Below, one piece after another: positions 20,799-29,554 of a stretch of 47,818 nt of DNA. Position numbers and translations under genes: made by a program. The stretch's first letter is position 1, and each line of letters begins with the position of its first letter. The stretch is from positions 59,066-106,883 of the forward strand of contig NYUB01000030.1 of assembly GCA_002683785.1 (NCBI GenBank), in the 5' to 3' direction. The DNA is from Deltaproteobacteria bacterium (GTDB lineage: Bacteria; SAR324; NAC60-12). The notes beneath the pieces are model-generated. The model was not told the DNA's origin, ran no database searches, and worked only from the letters and a program-made list of their open reading frames with translations.

Positions 20799-21176
20799 AT
20801 GATGCAGTCCATCACTTTCCGTTATAAAATAGCTGGGACCCTGAGTGTTTTTATCCTCCTAGTCTTACTTTGGAAAATTCCCGAATCCCTTCAGGATGAG
20901 TCACCTTGGACAGACAAAGTGATCCATGTGTTTATTTTCATGGTCATAGGAGCGAGCTACCTGAATGCAGGCACCAACAGCTTCAAGAATTTCAAAAATT
21001 CCAGGTTTGGAAAATCCCTGTTGGCTGCGGTTTTCTTTTCAATACTGACTGAAGCATTACAACTTCTTGTGCCCTGGCGTCATGGTGAGTTCTTGGACTT
21101 GGCAGCAAACATCCTGGGTGTTTGTTTTTCCGGCATCCTGGCAAAAATAATGTTTCATAACTTATGCGTTGACTGA
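20799..21176 (+). CDS. VanZ-like small membrane protein
   Basis: 125 aa; multi-TM, DKVIHVFIFMVIGASY, EALQLLVPWRHGEFLDLAANILGV. Confidence 0.7.
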   Translation: MMQSITFRYKIAGTLSVFILLVLLWKIPESLQDESPWTDKVIHVFIFMVIGASYLNAGTNSFKNFKNSRFGKSLLAAVFFSILTEALQLLVPWRHGEFLDLAANILGVCFSGILAKIMFHNLCVD

Positions 21177-21383
21177 TCTTCGCTGTTGGTTTTAGGTTCC
21201 CTCTCTAATCATTGAGCAGAATATTTTACCTTTTTTTGAAATAGGATTGTTCCATCATTGAGTCTGGATTAGGGTTATAATGTTTCATCCAATGAACGTC
21301 CACTTAAGATTCGTATACTCTCAATAAATGCTTTTTCATGAACTACCTCGCATTCTGTGGGACCCTTTTAGATTCATGATATA

Positions 21384-22493
21384 ATGTCTGCTCATGACCA
21401 GATTCTGATTGTTGACGATCAGGAAAACAACCGACTGGTAGTCGAAGACCATCTTCGCAAGCTTCGTTGCAACATCCATGGAGCTTCTTCAGGAGAGGAA
21501 GCACTGGAAATGCTCTCTGCTATAGAACCTGATTGTATACTGATGGATATCATGATGCCCGGAATGGATGGTGTGGAGACTACTCGTAAGATCAAGTCCC
21601 AAAAAGACTTCGAAGAGGTGCCTGTTCTAATGATTACCGCTCGGGACGAAACTTCTGCCCTCCAGGATGCATTTGATGCAGGTGCTGTAGATTACCTTGT
21701 CAAACCGGTTGATCAGACGGCGTTGCTTGCGAGGGTCCGTTCCGCACTTAGAACCCGTCATGCATTTCAGCAGGTTAGAGACCTCAATCGTGACCTGTTG
21801 GCTCAAAAACAGGAATTGAGCAATTTCACCCACATGGTCAGTCACGATCTCAAATCTCCAGTGGTTGGAGCTGCCAGTTTGTTTAATTTTTTTCTTTACC
21901 GTCTTCGTGATGATTATCCTGGAATTCTGGAGGATGAGGGGATGAATGAAATGCTTCAGAGGATTCCTGATACTTTTACCAAACTGCTTTCTTTCATCAA
22001 TACCATGCTTGACTATGCTGAGGCAGGACGTGTTATCGGAAAGCAGGAAATGGTTTCCATGGACAAAGTCCTTCGTGCGGTAGTGCAAAATTTTGAATAT
22101 GCAGAGAAAGAAGGCATGGTTTATTTTGAGTGGGAAGGAGATTTTCCGGAAGTCTGGTGTGATCCCGTAAGAATGGTCCAAGTTTGGCAAAATCTGATTT
22201 CTAATGCGATTAAGTATCGTGGAGAGAAAAACCCTGTCCAAATAAATCTTGGAGGAAGTCTGGTGGAAAACCGGTGGAAATTTTGGGTGGAAGATAATGG
22301 TCCAGGAATTCCTGAAGATGAACATGAAAACATCTTCCAGCCTTTCGTCAGGGTGGATCATGATACGGAAGGAAGCGGAATTGGACTGGCAACAACGGAA
22401 CGTATTTTAAAGGCTCATGGGGGGCAAATCCAAGTGGAGCAGAAAATGACTGAAGGTGCACGTTTTGTCTTTGAACTTCCCAAGCCGAATTGA
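21384..22493 (+). CDS. Hybrid receiver-histidine kinase (REC-HisKA-HATPase)
   Basis: 369 aa; ILIVDDQENNR, CILMDIMMPGMDG, MVSHDLKSPV (H-box), NLISNAIKY (N), DNGPGIP (G1), GSGIGLATT (G2). Confidence 0.93.
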   Translation: MSAHDQILIVDDQENNRLVVEDHLRKLRCNIHGASSGEEALEMLSAIEPDCILMDIMMPGMDGVETTRKIKSQKDFEEVPVLMITARDETSALQDAFDAGAVDYLVKPVDQTALLARVRSALRTRHAFQQVRDLNRDLLAQKQELSNFTHMVSHDLKSPVVGAASLFNFFLYRLRDDYPGILEDEGMNEMLQRIPDTFTKLLSFINTMLDYAEAGRVIGKQEMVSMDKVLRAVVQNFEYAEKEGMVYFEWEGDFPEVWCDPVRMVQVWQNLISNAIKYRGEKNPVQINLGGSLVENRWKFWVEDNGPGIPEDEHENIFQPFVRVDHDTEGSGIGLATTERILKAHGGQIQVEQKMTEGARFVFELPKPN

Positions 22494-22498
22494 ATCCC

Positions 22499-24328
22499 AT
22501 GTCAATGGCTAAGTCCTTCTCCCCAGTCCGGTGGTATCATGGCAAATATTCGGAGGGCTATGATTTACGTCCGGTACGAAGTGCCAGAATAGCCGGCAGA
22601 ACATTAAAATTCTTGGCTTTGGCGATCAGGGTGCCTTTGCTGAAAGGCTTAATCGGGCGAGTGATTCTTTGGCAGTTGGGAGTTTTCAGGTTCCGCAGAC
22701 ACAGTCCCTCAGGGGAAGCGGTCATGCATCCGGTTCATCCGAACCAGCGTCAACTCACGAAAAAAGAGTCGAGGATTTCACTTCAACATTTTTTCCAATC
22801 GGCAAAGGATAAACATTCACCACGAACCAAACTTGCTCTGCAAAAAAAAGAACAAGGAAAAAAGAGTAAATCCCAGAAATCCAGTGAGATGGAGAAGGTG
22901 GAGGGGGTTTTTGATTTCCACAATGCCTATCTTCAGGGGTTCACCACCCCATTGCAGGTCGCTCAAAGGTTTTTGGATGTAATCCGCAGTATGGAGGAAA
23001 GCGCGGTGCCTTTAAAACCAATGATGATGTGGGATGCCAAGGATATCCTCCATCAGGCGGAACTCTCGACGAAACGGTTTGAACAAGGGAAACCGTTTGG
23101 GATTCTGGATGGGGTTCCTGTTGCCATTAAAGATGAATTGGACCTCTTGCCCTATAAAACCATGGCTGGGACCCGTTTTTACTCACAATCCGCACCGCAC
23201 CAGGATGCAACGGCGGCAGCAAGGCTCCGTCGGGCTGGGGCCTTGATGGTAGGGAAAAGCAGTATGCATGAACTGGGGATGGGAGTGACAGGAATGAATA
23301 CGACCTGTGGGACTGCCAGAAATCCACACCATTTGGATCATTATCCAGGTGGTTCAAGCAGTGGTTCGGCGGTCGCAGTTGCTTCAGGGATATGTCCGCT
23401 TGCATTAGGTTTGGATGGTGGAGGATCGATCCGGACCCCCGCCAGTCTTTCAGGAGTAGTTGGCCTAAAGACGACATGGGGCAGGGTCAGCCGTTCTGGA
23501 ACAACTCCTCTTTCGTGGAGTGTTTCAACGGTAGGACCTTTAGGTGCTACTGTTGAGGACACCGCGGTAGGGTATGCAATGATAGCAGGTCCGGATGAAA
23601 ATGATGCATGGTCCATGAATCAGCCAGAAGTGCATCTTAAGGGGGTTTTCGATTCGAACCTGGAAGGGATTCGGTTGGGATGGTTTCCGGACTGGCTGCA
23701 TCATTCCAAGCCTGAGGTCGCCAATGCGGTCAAAAAAACATTTGATTACCTTAAAGAAGCAGGTGCGACCATTCATGAAATCAGTATCCCAGGTTTGGAT
23801 GCAGCACATTTGTCCCTGTTGATATCTATTGTGAGTGAAATGCGTTCTTCGCTCCACGTCTTTTCAGAGAGATGGAACTCTCCCTTATGTTTGGAAAATT
23901 TCATTAATCTCAGGGTTGCCAAATTGCTCCGAGCCGAGGATTACCTTAGGGCTCAGCGGATTCGTGCGGAAGCTATGAAAAATTTTAGTCAGGTTTTTCA
24001 GAATGTGGATGCTTTGATCACTCCTTCTACTGCCTGCACTGCCCCTGAGATTGCTGTAGACGGTCAGAATGCTGGAGAATCAGACATGGCCAAGACAAAT
24101 GAGCTAATGCGTTTTATAACCCCTGCCAACCTTACAGGGTTACCTGCGATTTCAATGCCGGTAGGATATGATGGTCGTGGACTGCCAATTGGACTTCAGT
24201 TCATGGGTGATGCATGGCAGGAAGCTTTATTATTGAGGTTGGCGTATGTACTGGAACAATCCATAGAACGAAAAATGCCTATGCTTCATTACTCTCTTCT
24301 TCAGGAACAACGTCCTCATGACGCATGA
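22499..24328 (+). CDS. Amidase-signature family protein (fatty acid amide hydrolase-like) with basic N-terminal extension
   Basis: GVPVAIKDELD, YPGGSSSGSAVAVASG, GLDGGGSIRTPASLSGVVGLK (Ser-Ser-Lys amidase signature). ATG at 22499 preferred over TTG at 22490. Confidence 0.88.
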   Translation: MSMAKSFSPVRWYHGKYSEGYDLRPVRSARIAGRTLKFLALAIRVPLLKGLIGRVILWQLGVFRFRRHSPSGEAVMHPVHPNQRQLTKKESRISLQHFFQSAKDKHSPRTKLALQKKEQGKKSKSQKSSEMEKVEGVFDFHNAYLQGFTTPLQVAQRFLDVIRSMEESAVPLKPMMMWDAKDILHQAELSTKRFEQGKPFGILDGVPVAIKDELDLLPYKTMAGTRFYSQSAPHQDATAAARLRRAGALMVGKSSMHELGMGVTGMNTTCGTARNPHHLDHYPGGSSSGSAVAVASGICPLALGLDGGGSIRTPASLSGVVGLKTTWGRVSRSGTTPLSWSVSTVGPLGATVEDTAVGYAMIAGPDENDAWSMNQPEVHLKGVFDSNLEGIRLGWFPDWLHHSKPEVANAVKKTFDYLKEAGATIHEISIPGLDAAHLSLLISIVSEMRSSLHVFSERWNSPLCLENFINLRVAKLLRAEDYLRAQRIRAEAMKNFSQVFQNVDALITPSTACTAPEIAVDGQNAGESDMAKTNELMRFITPANLTGLPAISMPVGYDGRGLPIGLQFMGDAWQEALLLRLAYVLEQSIERKMPMLHYSLLQEQRPHDA

Positions 24329-24444
24329 TCCAACTCCAAAAGTCTTGATGCGTCCATCATGGCTCATTTATAATTGGCAATATTTGTTTCATGTCACTTA
24401 TCAGTTGATTCATTTTTCAATGACTAAGTGAATTAAGGAAAAAA

Positions 24445-24521
24445 GGGCCAGTAGCTCAGTTGGTTAGAGCAGTCGACTCATAATCGATCGGTCGCAGGTT
24501 CAAGTCCTGCCTGGCCCACCA
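24445..24521 (+). tRNA. tRNA with CAT anticodon; resembles tRNA-Ile2 (lysidine type) rather than elongator Met
   Basis: GGGCCAG/CTGGCCC acceptor; D arm GCTCAGTTGGTTAGAGC; anticodon arm GTCGA-CTCATAA-TCGAT; T arm GCAGG-TTCAAGT-CCTGC; encoded CCA. The GACTCATAATCG..GGTCGC context matches bacterial Ile2. Confidence 0.93.
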
Positions 24522-24537
24522 TAGATTTGAAATCAAA

Positions 24538-24765
24538 ATGAATGATAGATCAGAAAAAGAAAAAGAACTTGAAGAAAAGATCAAGGAACTGGAATTCCGA
24601 ATTGAAATGGATGAGAGTTTATACAACGAATTAGCCAATCATCACAAAGTCAATCGAACTTTGATCAATAACTACAGGGAAACTCTCAAAGAGTTGAAAC
24701 TTCAAAATCTAGGTGATGAAATTTCTTCTAGAATTGATGAATTAAGTAAAGAGAAAGCAGATTAA
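24538..24765 (+). CDS. Small coiled-coil protein, unknown function
   Basis: 75 aa, Glu/Lys-rich heptad-like (EKEKELEEKIKELEFRIEMDESLYNEL). Confidence 0.55.
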   Translation: MNDRSEKEKELEEKIKELEFRIEMDESLYNELANHHKVNRTLINNYRETLKELKLQNLGDEISSRIDELSKEKAD

Positions 24766-24849
24766 AATCTATGCGCTTAATCATGAATTATTCATAGAAT
24801 AGCCTTTTTGCCATAATAATTAATTAGTATTGAAAATGACTTTTGCTTT

Positions 24850-25167
24850 ATGAGTTATGTGGTTCATGTTACCGCTGTTGTGGAGGGGGACATCGAAAAA
24901 ATAGAGGGACTGATCAATCAGTATCGTTACAAGTGCCTTGAACACCAACCTGGAATGCAGCAATTTTTCGTCTGCAGGCATCTTGAACAGAAAAATGTCT
25001 TTCTCTATACCCAGATTTTTAAAGATCAGGATGCCCATCATTCACATCTTGAGGGAGAAGATCCTAAATGGTTCTTTCAGCAAATGGAAGAGAACGAATT
25101 CAGTTTCCAGGGGCAATGGGTAGCAGGTACAGAAATAGAATCTTCAGTGGGTCAGATACTCAATTAA
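24850..25167 (+). CDS. Antibiotic biosynthesis monooxygenase (ABM/YgiN-like) domain protein, copy 1
   Basis: 105 aa; ferredoxin-like ABM pattern (EHQPGMQQFFVCRHLEQKNVFLYTQIFKDQDAHHSHLEGE). Confidence 0.7.
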   Translation: MSYVVHVTAVVEGDIEKIEGLINQYRYKCLEHQPGMQQFFVCRHLEQKNVFLYTQIFKDQDAHHSHLEGEDPKWFFQQMEENEFSFQGQWVAGTEIESSVGQILN

Positions 25168-25212
25168 TATATTCCTCACTCCTTTCTTATTTTCAAGTAA
25201 AGATCCCCCAGC

Positions 25213-25530
25213 ATGAGTTATGTCGTTGCGATAAGGATTCAACTTGAAGGAGATCCTAATATTTTCAGGGAAATGGTGATGCAATATCGGGAAAATTGTC
25301 TTTCGCATGAAAGAGGAATGGAACAATTTCTGATCTGTTCTGTGACTGATGATGATAATGGATTTTTGCTGTTGGAAGTTTTTGAGGATCAGGAGGCTCA
25401 TCAATTTCATTCAGAAGGTGAAGACTTGAAAAATCTTATTCAATCAATGCAGGAGAAAAACATGCGGATGGAAGTGATGATGATGGGAGGAGAGGAAATC
25501 GAACCGGAGGATAAACCTATTCTCAACTAA
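25213..25530 (+). CDS. Antibiotic biosynthesis monooxygenase (ABM/YgiN-like) domain protein, copy 2
   Basis: 105 aa; same length and motif order as copy 1 (SHERGMEQFLICSVTDDDNGFLLLEVFEDQEAHQFHSEGED). Confidence 0.7.
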   Translation: MSYVVAIRIQLEGDPNIFREMVMQYRENCLSHERGMEQFLICSVTDDDNGFLLLEVFEDQEAHQFHSEGEDLKNLIQSMQEKNMRMEVMMMGGEEIEPEDKPILN

Positions 25531-25573
25531 TATTTTAAGTCAGTATTTCTTTTTTCACGGATTATTTTTCATT

Positions 25574-25846
25574 CTATATCATCACCAGGACGACTCCGGT
25601 TACAGCCAGGACAGAAAGTTCAAAACCAAAAAAAGAGAAAAATACTGAAAATACCAGCAAATCATCAGAAGTCTGTTGAGGAGTTGCCACTGATGCTGTG
25701 ACCGGTTTTTCAATATTGACAATTTTTTCAACTACCACTTTTTCCACCACGGGGTCTGGTTTTTGAGCTTTGTCTACGGTTTGTAGCACTTGATCTGCCA
25801 CAGATAATTCATTGATAAGATGATCCAGTTCAAAAGTTTTTGACAT
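25574..25846 (-). CDS. Small protein with C-terminal TM segment, unknown function
   Basis: 90 aa; soluble N-terminus, KPDPVVEKVVVEKIVNIEKPV linker, C-terminal hydrophobic helix. Confidence 0.5.
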   Translation of the reverse strand: MSKTFELDHLINELSVADQVLQTVDKAQKPDPVVEKVVVEKIVNIEKPVTASVATPQQTSDDLLVFSVFFSFFGFELSVLAVTGVVLVMI

Positions 25847-25916
25847 GGTTTTTACAGTCTTTCAATTCTCAAACAAGTTGGCAAAAATTTTATCATTCAT
25901 GAATGCTTCATGGGAT

Positions 25917-26282
25917 TCAGAAAACTGATTGAGCATGTCGGAATTGCTCTTCTGAAATGTGAAGATCTTTAATCACCTTTCTGAAGAAATGATCCTCCTC
26001 TTCCAAAAAAAGATCATCGGAAAGTAGCATTTCAAAAAGATATACAATTATCTTCAAGCGTTCGTCCTGGGGGTGTTGATTGATTTCGGTAATGCATGCC
26101 TGGTAAATTAGATCTGTTTGATGATTTTTGTGATGATTTTGAAGCCCTTCGATATCAAGTGGGATCTTTTCATGGTTGGAAACTTTTTGAATGTATTCAC
26201 GTTCAGAATCTGCTATTTCATTGTCCACTGAAGCTCCAAGCCAGAGCAGGTGAATCAGTGCATGATGAGCATCGAATTCCAT
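25917..26282 (-). CDS. TerB-like (tellurite-resistance TerB/DjlA N-terminal fold) protein
   Basis: 121 aa helical, acidic; LGASVDNEIADSEREYIQKV and LLSDDLFLEEEDHFFRKV resemble TerB repeats. Confidence 0.45.
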   Translation of the reverse strand: MEFDAHHALIHLLWLGASVDNEIADSEREYIQKVSNHEKIPLDIEGLQNHHKNHQTDLIYQACITEINQHPQDERLKIIVYLFEMLLSDDLFLEEEDHFFRKVIKDLHISEEQFRHAQSVF

Positions 26283-26315
26283 GAATGGACGGCTACCGAA
26301 TTGATATCAATTATC

Positions 26316-26340
26316 AAGCGCGGCATGCGCTTAATTTTTT
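26316..26340 (+). terminator. Rho-independent terminator-like hairpin with T tail
   Basis: AAGCGC-GGCAT-GCGCTT followed by AATTTTTT on the + strand. Confidence 0.45.
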
Positions 26341-26491
26341 AAACAGGTGAAGGTTTAATTTTCTCTTTTTCAGCAGAACGGTTCCAGTTTATTTTTCTTA
26401 CTGTTTTTTCCCAAAATAAACTGAATTGATAGTATATGGTTCCCAAACCATGGAAAAAAACAATACTAATTCTGGTTGGATTCTTTTCCAT

Positions 26492-26641
26492 CTATAAAGT
26501 CCAAAAACTAAAGGCATAATACGAAGCAGCACTGATCATCGATAAAGAGACAATAATGGCTAAATATTTCCACATGCTATGAGGATGATCTCCCCTAGCA
26601 TTTTGGGTTCCTCTTATTGGTTTGGCAAAATCCTGAATCAT
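26492..26641 (-). CDS. Small single-pass membrane protein (49 aa)
   Basis: MIQDFAKPIRGTQNARGDHPHSMWKYLAIIVSLSMISAASYYAFSFWTL*; below the ORF-track cutoff. Confidence 0.4.
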   Translation of the reverse strand: MIQDFAKPIRGTQNARGDHPHSMWKYLAIIVSLSMISAASYYAFSFWTL

Positions 26642-26790
26642 GTATCTAAAAATAACTTTGTCACTGCTCAGACGTTTGTAACGATCTTTAATTATACAGC
26701 TTCAACTTTGATGCCAAAGAACGATTATTTACTAGAGTTGGGAGTGTAAAAAACAGGACAAAGATTGCTGATTCCAGAGATAGAAGGAAT

Positions 26791-27288
26791 TCAGTTTTTC
26801 AGAATTCCTTTAACGGAATAGGCTATCACTGCAGCAACCTGTTCGGGTGAACGGCAAACGGCATCAGCAGCAGCATCGATTTCCTTCAAAGCATGATCGT
26901 GTTCTTCGTCATGGAGAATGATGATTGATTTGTTAAAGGCGTGAGCGATACCTGCTTCATAGGCGGCATTCCACTGCTTGTATTTTTTGCCAAATCGGAC
27001 TACCACGATATCAGCCTCCTGGATCAGTTTTCTCCTTCGGATACCGTTCAATCCTGCACCTTTTTGGTCATGCCAGAAGCGATCACTTTCTGAGCCCAGG
27101 AGTATTGCTCCACAATCGTCACTATTTTCATGAACTGTATTAGGTTCTGAAAATAAGATAGGAACCTGATACGTATTCAGTACATCCTTGATTTGTTCAC
27201 GCCAATCGGTGTGGATTTCTCCTGAAAGGTAGACATTCCAGGGGTTTCCAGGTTCGTTCTTCAGCTCTGTATCTTTTTTTACTCTCAT
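26791..27288 (-). CDS. YtoQ family protein (nucleoside 2-deoxyribosyltransferase-like)
   Basis: WNVYLSGEIHTDWREQIK, GAILLGSESDRFWHDQKGAGLNGIRRRKLIQEADIVVVRFG, QWNAAYEAGIAHA. Start trimmed to MRVKKD (27288) because the 88-aa extension does not look like the family. Confidence 0.8.
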   Translation of the reverse strand: MRVKKDTELKNEPGNPWNVYLSGEIHTDWREQIKDVLNTYQVPILFSEPNTVHENSDDCGAILLGSESDRFWHDQKGAGLNGIRRRKLIQEADIVVVRFGKKYKQWNAAYEAGIAHAFNKSIIILHDEEHDHALKEIDAAADAVCRSPEQVAAVIAYSVKGILKN

Positions 27289-27770
27289 TCTTGGTGCATC
27301 TTTGTGGGTTGTGAAAACAATTTTCTGAGATGAGTTAATTCGATAATTAGAAGGCTTTAGAGATAGAAAATAATTTCTACCAAATCGACTAAAGCGTTCC
27401 AGATTCTCTCTCATAGTTAAAAAACAGCAATATAGGATAGAGGTCGCAATAACTGCATGCAAGTCGGTCATGGAAACTTCGAGAACACTTTTTGAAAAGA
27501 AACTGGAAGTCTGAATTTCATGGTGTAAGCTATGTTTTCTTACGAGAATCAATCCAATAAATGTTTACAATATTTTCTTTCCCAAGCATTCAAAAGATCT
27601 ATTTTGAAGGGTTCCAGGGTAAGGGAAAACATGTTTTTCAAAACTTTTCGAACAATATGCAGATGGTGCTACGAGAATTGCATATGTGTTCAAACCTGGA
27701 ATTCCATTCAGCAGGGGAATCTGAGAAGGGATGATCCAGCCTTGATGATGAACCAAGATGAGAAAAAAGT

Positions 27771-28781
27771 ATGAGTGTTGGTAAACTGACCGGACCCAAA
27801 AAAGCAGCGATTCTTCTCTTAGCACTTGGTGAAGATGCAGCAGCGGAAGTGTTGAAAAACCTTGAGGAAGTTGAAATCCAGCAGGTGGGTTATTTCATGA
27901 CACGATTTACGGATATTTCTCCTGAAGAAGTAGATATCGTGCTGGAAGAATTTTATCGAAATTCAGTGACCCAGGAAGAAGGAGTGAATATCAATGCCTC
28001 CCCAGATTTTGTCCGTAATGCTCTGAATAAGGCGGTTGGACCGGATCGAGCCAAAGAATTGTCAGACAACCTTAGTGCGACAGGAGAGGATGCAGGACTG
28101 GATGCATTGAGATTTATTGAACCCGTAATGATTTCGAACTATATCCGGAATGAACATCCTCAGACCATCGCCCTGGTTCTTTCCTACCTGAACAACCTTG
28201 AGCAGGCTTCAACTGTGTTGAGGACTCTTCCTGAAAGCGTGCAGGCTGATGTGGTCTATAGGATGGCAGTGATGGAAAGCATTCCCCCAGGAGTTGTTCA
28301 GGAAATGAATGATGTGCTGACGGAGGAAATGAAGGCTGCGGGAAGTGGAGGTGCTAAAGTGGGTGGTGTGGAACCGGTAGCAGAAATTTTGAACTCCGTT
28401 GACAAGGCAACGGAAACTCGGATTCTTTCAACCATTGAAGAATCAAATCCGGATCTTGCTGAACAGATTCGCGAACTGATGTTCACTTTCGAAGATCTGG
28501 CTCTTATCGACGCCAAGCAAATGCAAACGGTGATGAAAGACGTGGATCAGGCCGATATGGTTCTTGCCCTGAAGACGGCGAGCGACGCGATCAAAGAACT
28601 CATTTTCAGCAGCATGTCCACCCGTGCTGCGGAGATGGTTCGTGATGATTTAGAAAACCTTGGACCTGTAAAAGTTTCTGACGTAGAAACAGCTCAACAG
28701 AAAATCATCAAAGTCGTTAAAAAGCTTGAAGAAGATGGTACAATTGTTATTGCTGGTGCAGGAGGAGGAGATGTGGTATAA
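27771..28781 (+). CDS. fliG: Flagellar motor switch protein FliG
   Basis: 336 aa; KKAAILLLALGEDAAAEVLKNL, NEHPQTIALVLSYL, MFTFEDLALIDAKQMQTVMKDVD, FSSMSTRAAEMVRDDLENLGPVKVSDVETAQQKI. Confidence 0.95.
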   Translation: MSVGKLTGPKKAAILLLALGEDAAAEVLKNLEEVEIQQVGYFMTRFTDISPEEVDIVLEEFYRNSVTQEEGVNINASPDFVRNALNKAVGPDRAKELSDNLSATGEDAGLDALRFIEPVMISNYIRNEHPQTIALVLSYLNNLEQASTVLRTLPESVQADVVYRMAVMESIPPGVVQEMNDVLTEEMKAAGSGGAKVGGVEPVAEILNSVDKATETRILSTIEESNPDLAEQIRELMFTFEDLALIDAKQMQTVMKDVDQADMVLALKTASDAIKELIFSSMSTRAAEMVRDDLENLGPVKVSDVETAQQKIIKVVKKLEEDGTIVIAGAGGGDVV

Positions 28782-28833
28782 ATATAAGTTTGGTGAAATT
28801 TTCTGCATTTTTTGCTGATAAATTCATCGTTAT

Positions 28834-28857
28834 GTTCCCATTGGGAACAGTTTTGTT
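28834..28857 (+). terminator. Rho-independent terminator downstream of fliG
   Basis: GTTCCC-ATT-GGGAAC followed by AGTTTTGTT. Confidence 0.65.
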
Positions 28858-28923
28858 TAGGTCTGTTATTCGGTGCTATGTCAGCGCAGAGAGCTTCAGA
28901 CCCCATGAAATGAAAGGATAATC

Positions 28924-29124
28924 ATGGCAGTTGGAACGGTAAAATGGTTTAACCCTACCAAGGGATATGGATTCATCCAGCCCGACGGGGGTGGTAGTGA
29001 TGTGTTTGTACATAAAAACGACCTTCACGGGACCTTCATCAACGAAGGCGACCGAGTGGAATTTGAAATCGGTGAGGGACGTAAAGGGCCTGCGGCTCAA
29101 GACGTTCGCAAGCTCACAGATTAA
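28924..29124 (+). CDS. Cold-shock protein (CspA family)
   Basis: 66 aa; GTVKWFNPTKGYGFIQPDGGGSDVFVHKNDL, QDVRKL. Confidence 0.95.
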   Translation: MAVGTVKWFNPTKGYGFIQPDGGGSDVFVHKNDLHGTFINEGDRVEFEIGEGRKGPAAQDVRKLTD

Positions 29125-29142
29125 TTTTCCTTCAAACTATAT

Positions 29143-29228
29143 CGGGGTCCCGGCACTTCTTCCGGGTTGTGATCGTGAGGGTTGCGCCTTTCAGGCCCAT
29201 TCTTTTGACCCCGTTCCTTCCTTTTTTT
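29143..29228 (+). terminator. Branched stem-loop plus T tract 3' of the cold-shock gene (terminator or 3'UTR RNA)
   Basis: Outer CGGGGTC/GACCCCG; inner CCCGG-cacttctt-CCGGG and GCCT-ttc-AGGC; followed by TTCCTTCCTTTTTTT. Confidence 0.55.
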
Positions 29229-29331
29229 ATACCACAAAAAAGAATTTCTAGAAAAATTATTTCGAATTTTGAAAGCAATTTTTGGAGTACTGTTCAAGCC
29301 TAGTGAATTAACTTCAAGCCAGGGTGCTTGA

Positions 29332-29511
29332 TTATAGATCGTAAAGTGTTCTTTTGAGGTAATTTCTGACTGAGGGATCCTGTTTCAAAAAATCCATCAG
29401 TTCCTGCATTTCGAGGAGGATCCCGTCTTCCGATTCAAACGGTTGGTTCAGGTCGCATTTGTGCTGAAGTTCCCGAAGTCTTTGCAGGGCGTATTTTTTT
29501 GAAAGTTGCAT
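29332..29511 (-). CDS. Small ORF (59 aa), unknown function
   Basis: MQLSKKYALQRLRELQHKCDLNQPFESEDGILLEMQELMDFLKQDPSVRNYLKRTLYDL*; protein-like composition, one residue below the ORF-track cutoff. Confidence 0.5.
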   Translation of the reverse strand: MQLSKKYALQRLRELQHKCDLNQPFESEDGILLEMQELMDFLKQDPSVRNYLKRTLYDL

Positions 29512-29554
29512 ACTCTTTCATCTTCAACTTCAATGCCAAGATAGGAAAAGAGTC

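Noticed and set aside
21627-22361. 244-aa antisense ORF inside the hybrid histidine kinase gene
   Set aside because: Antisense of a well-supported gene, with composition like reverse-strand translation and no recognisable domain.
24456-24638. Minus-strand ORF MANSLYKLSS...WWARQDLNLRPIDYESTALTN
   Set aside because: RQDLNLRPIDYESTALTN is the antisense translation of the tRNA gene, a common database artefact.
27289-27552. 88-aa N-terminal extension of the YtoQ-like ORF
   Set aside because: Not protein-like for this family. The YtoQ-type domain begins shortly after the internal Met at 27288.
27532-27774. 80-aa plus-strand ORF just upstream of fliG
   Set aside because: No domain and atypical composition (Cys/Trp/Arg-rich). 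Probably the fliG upstream region.
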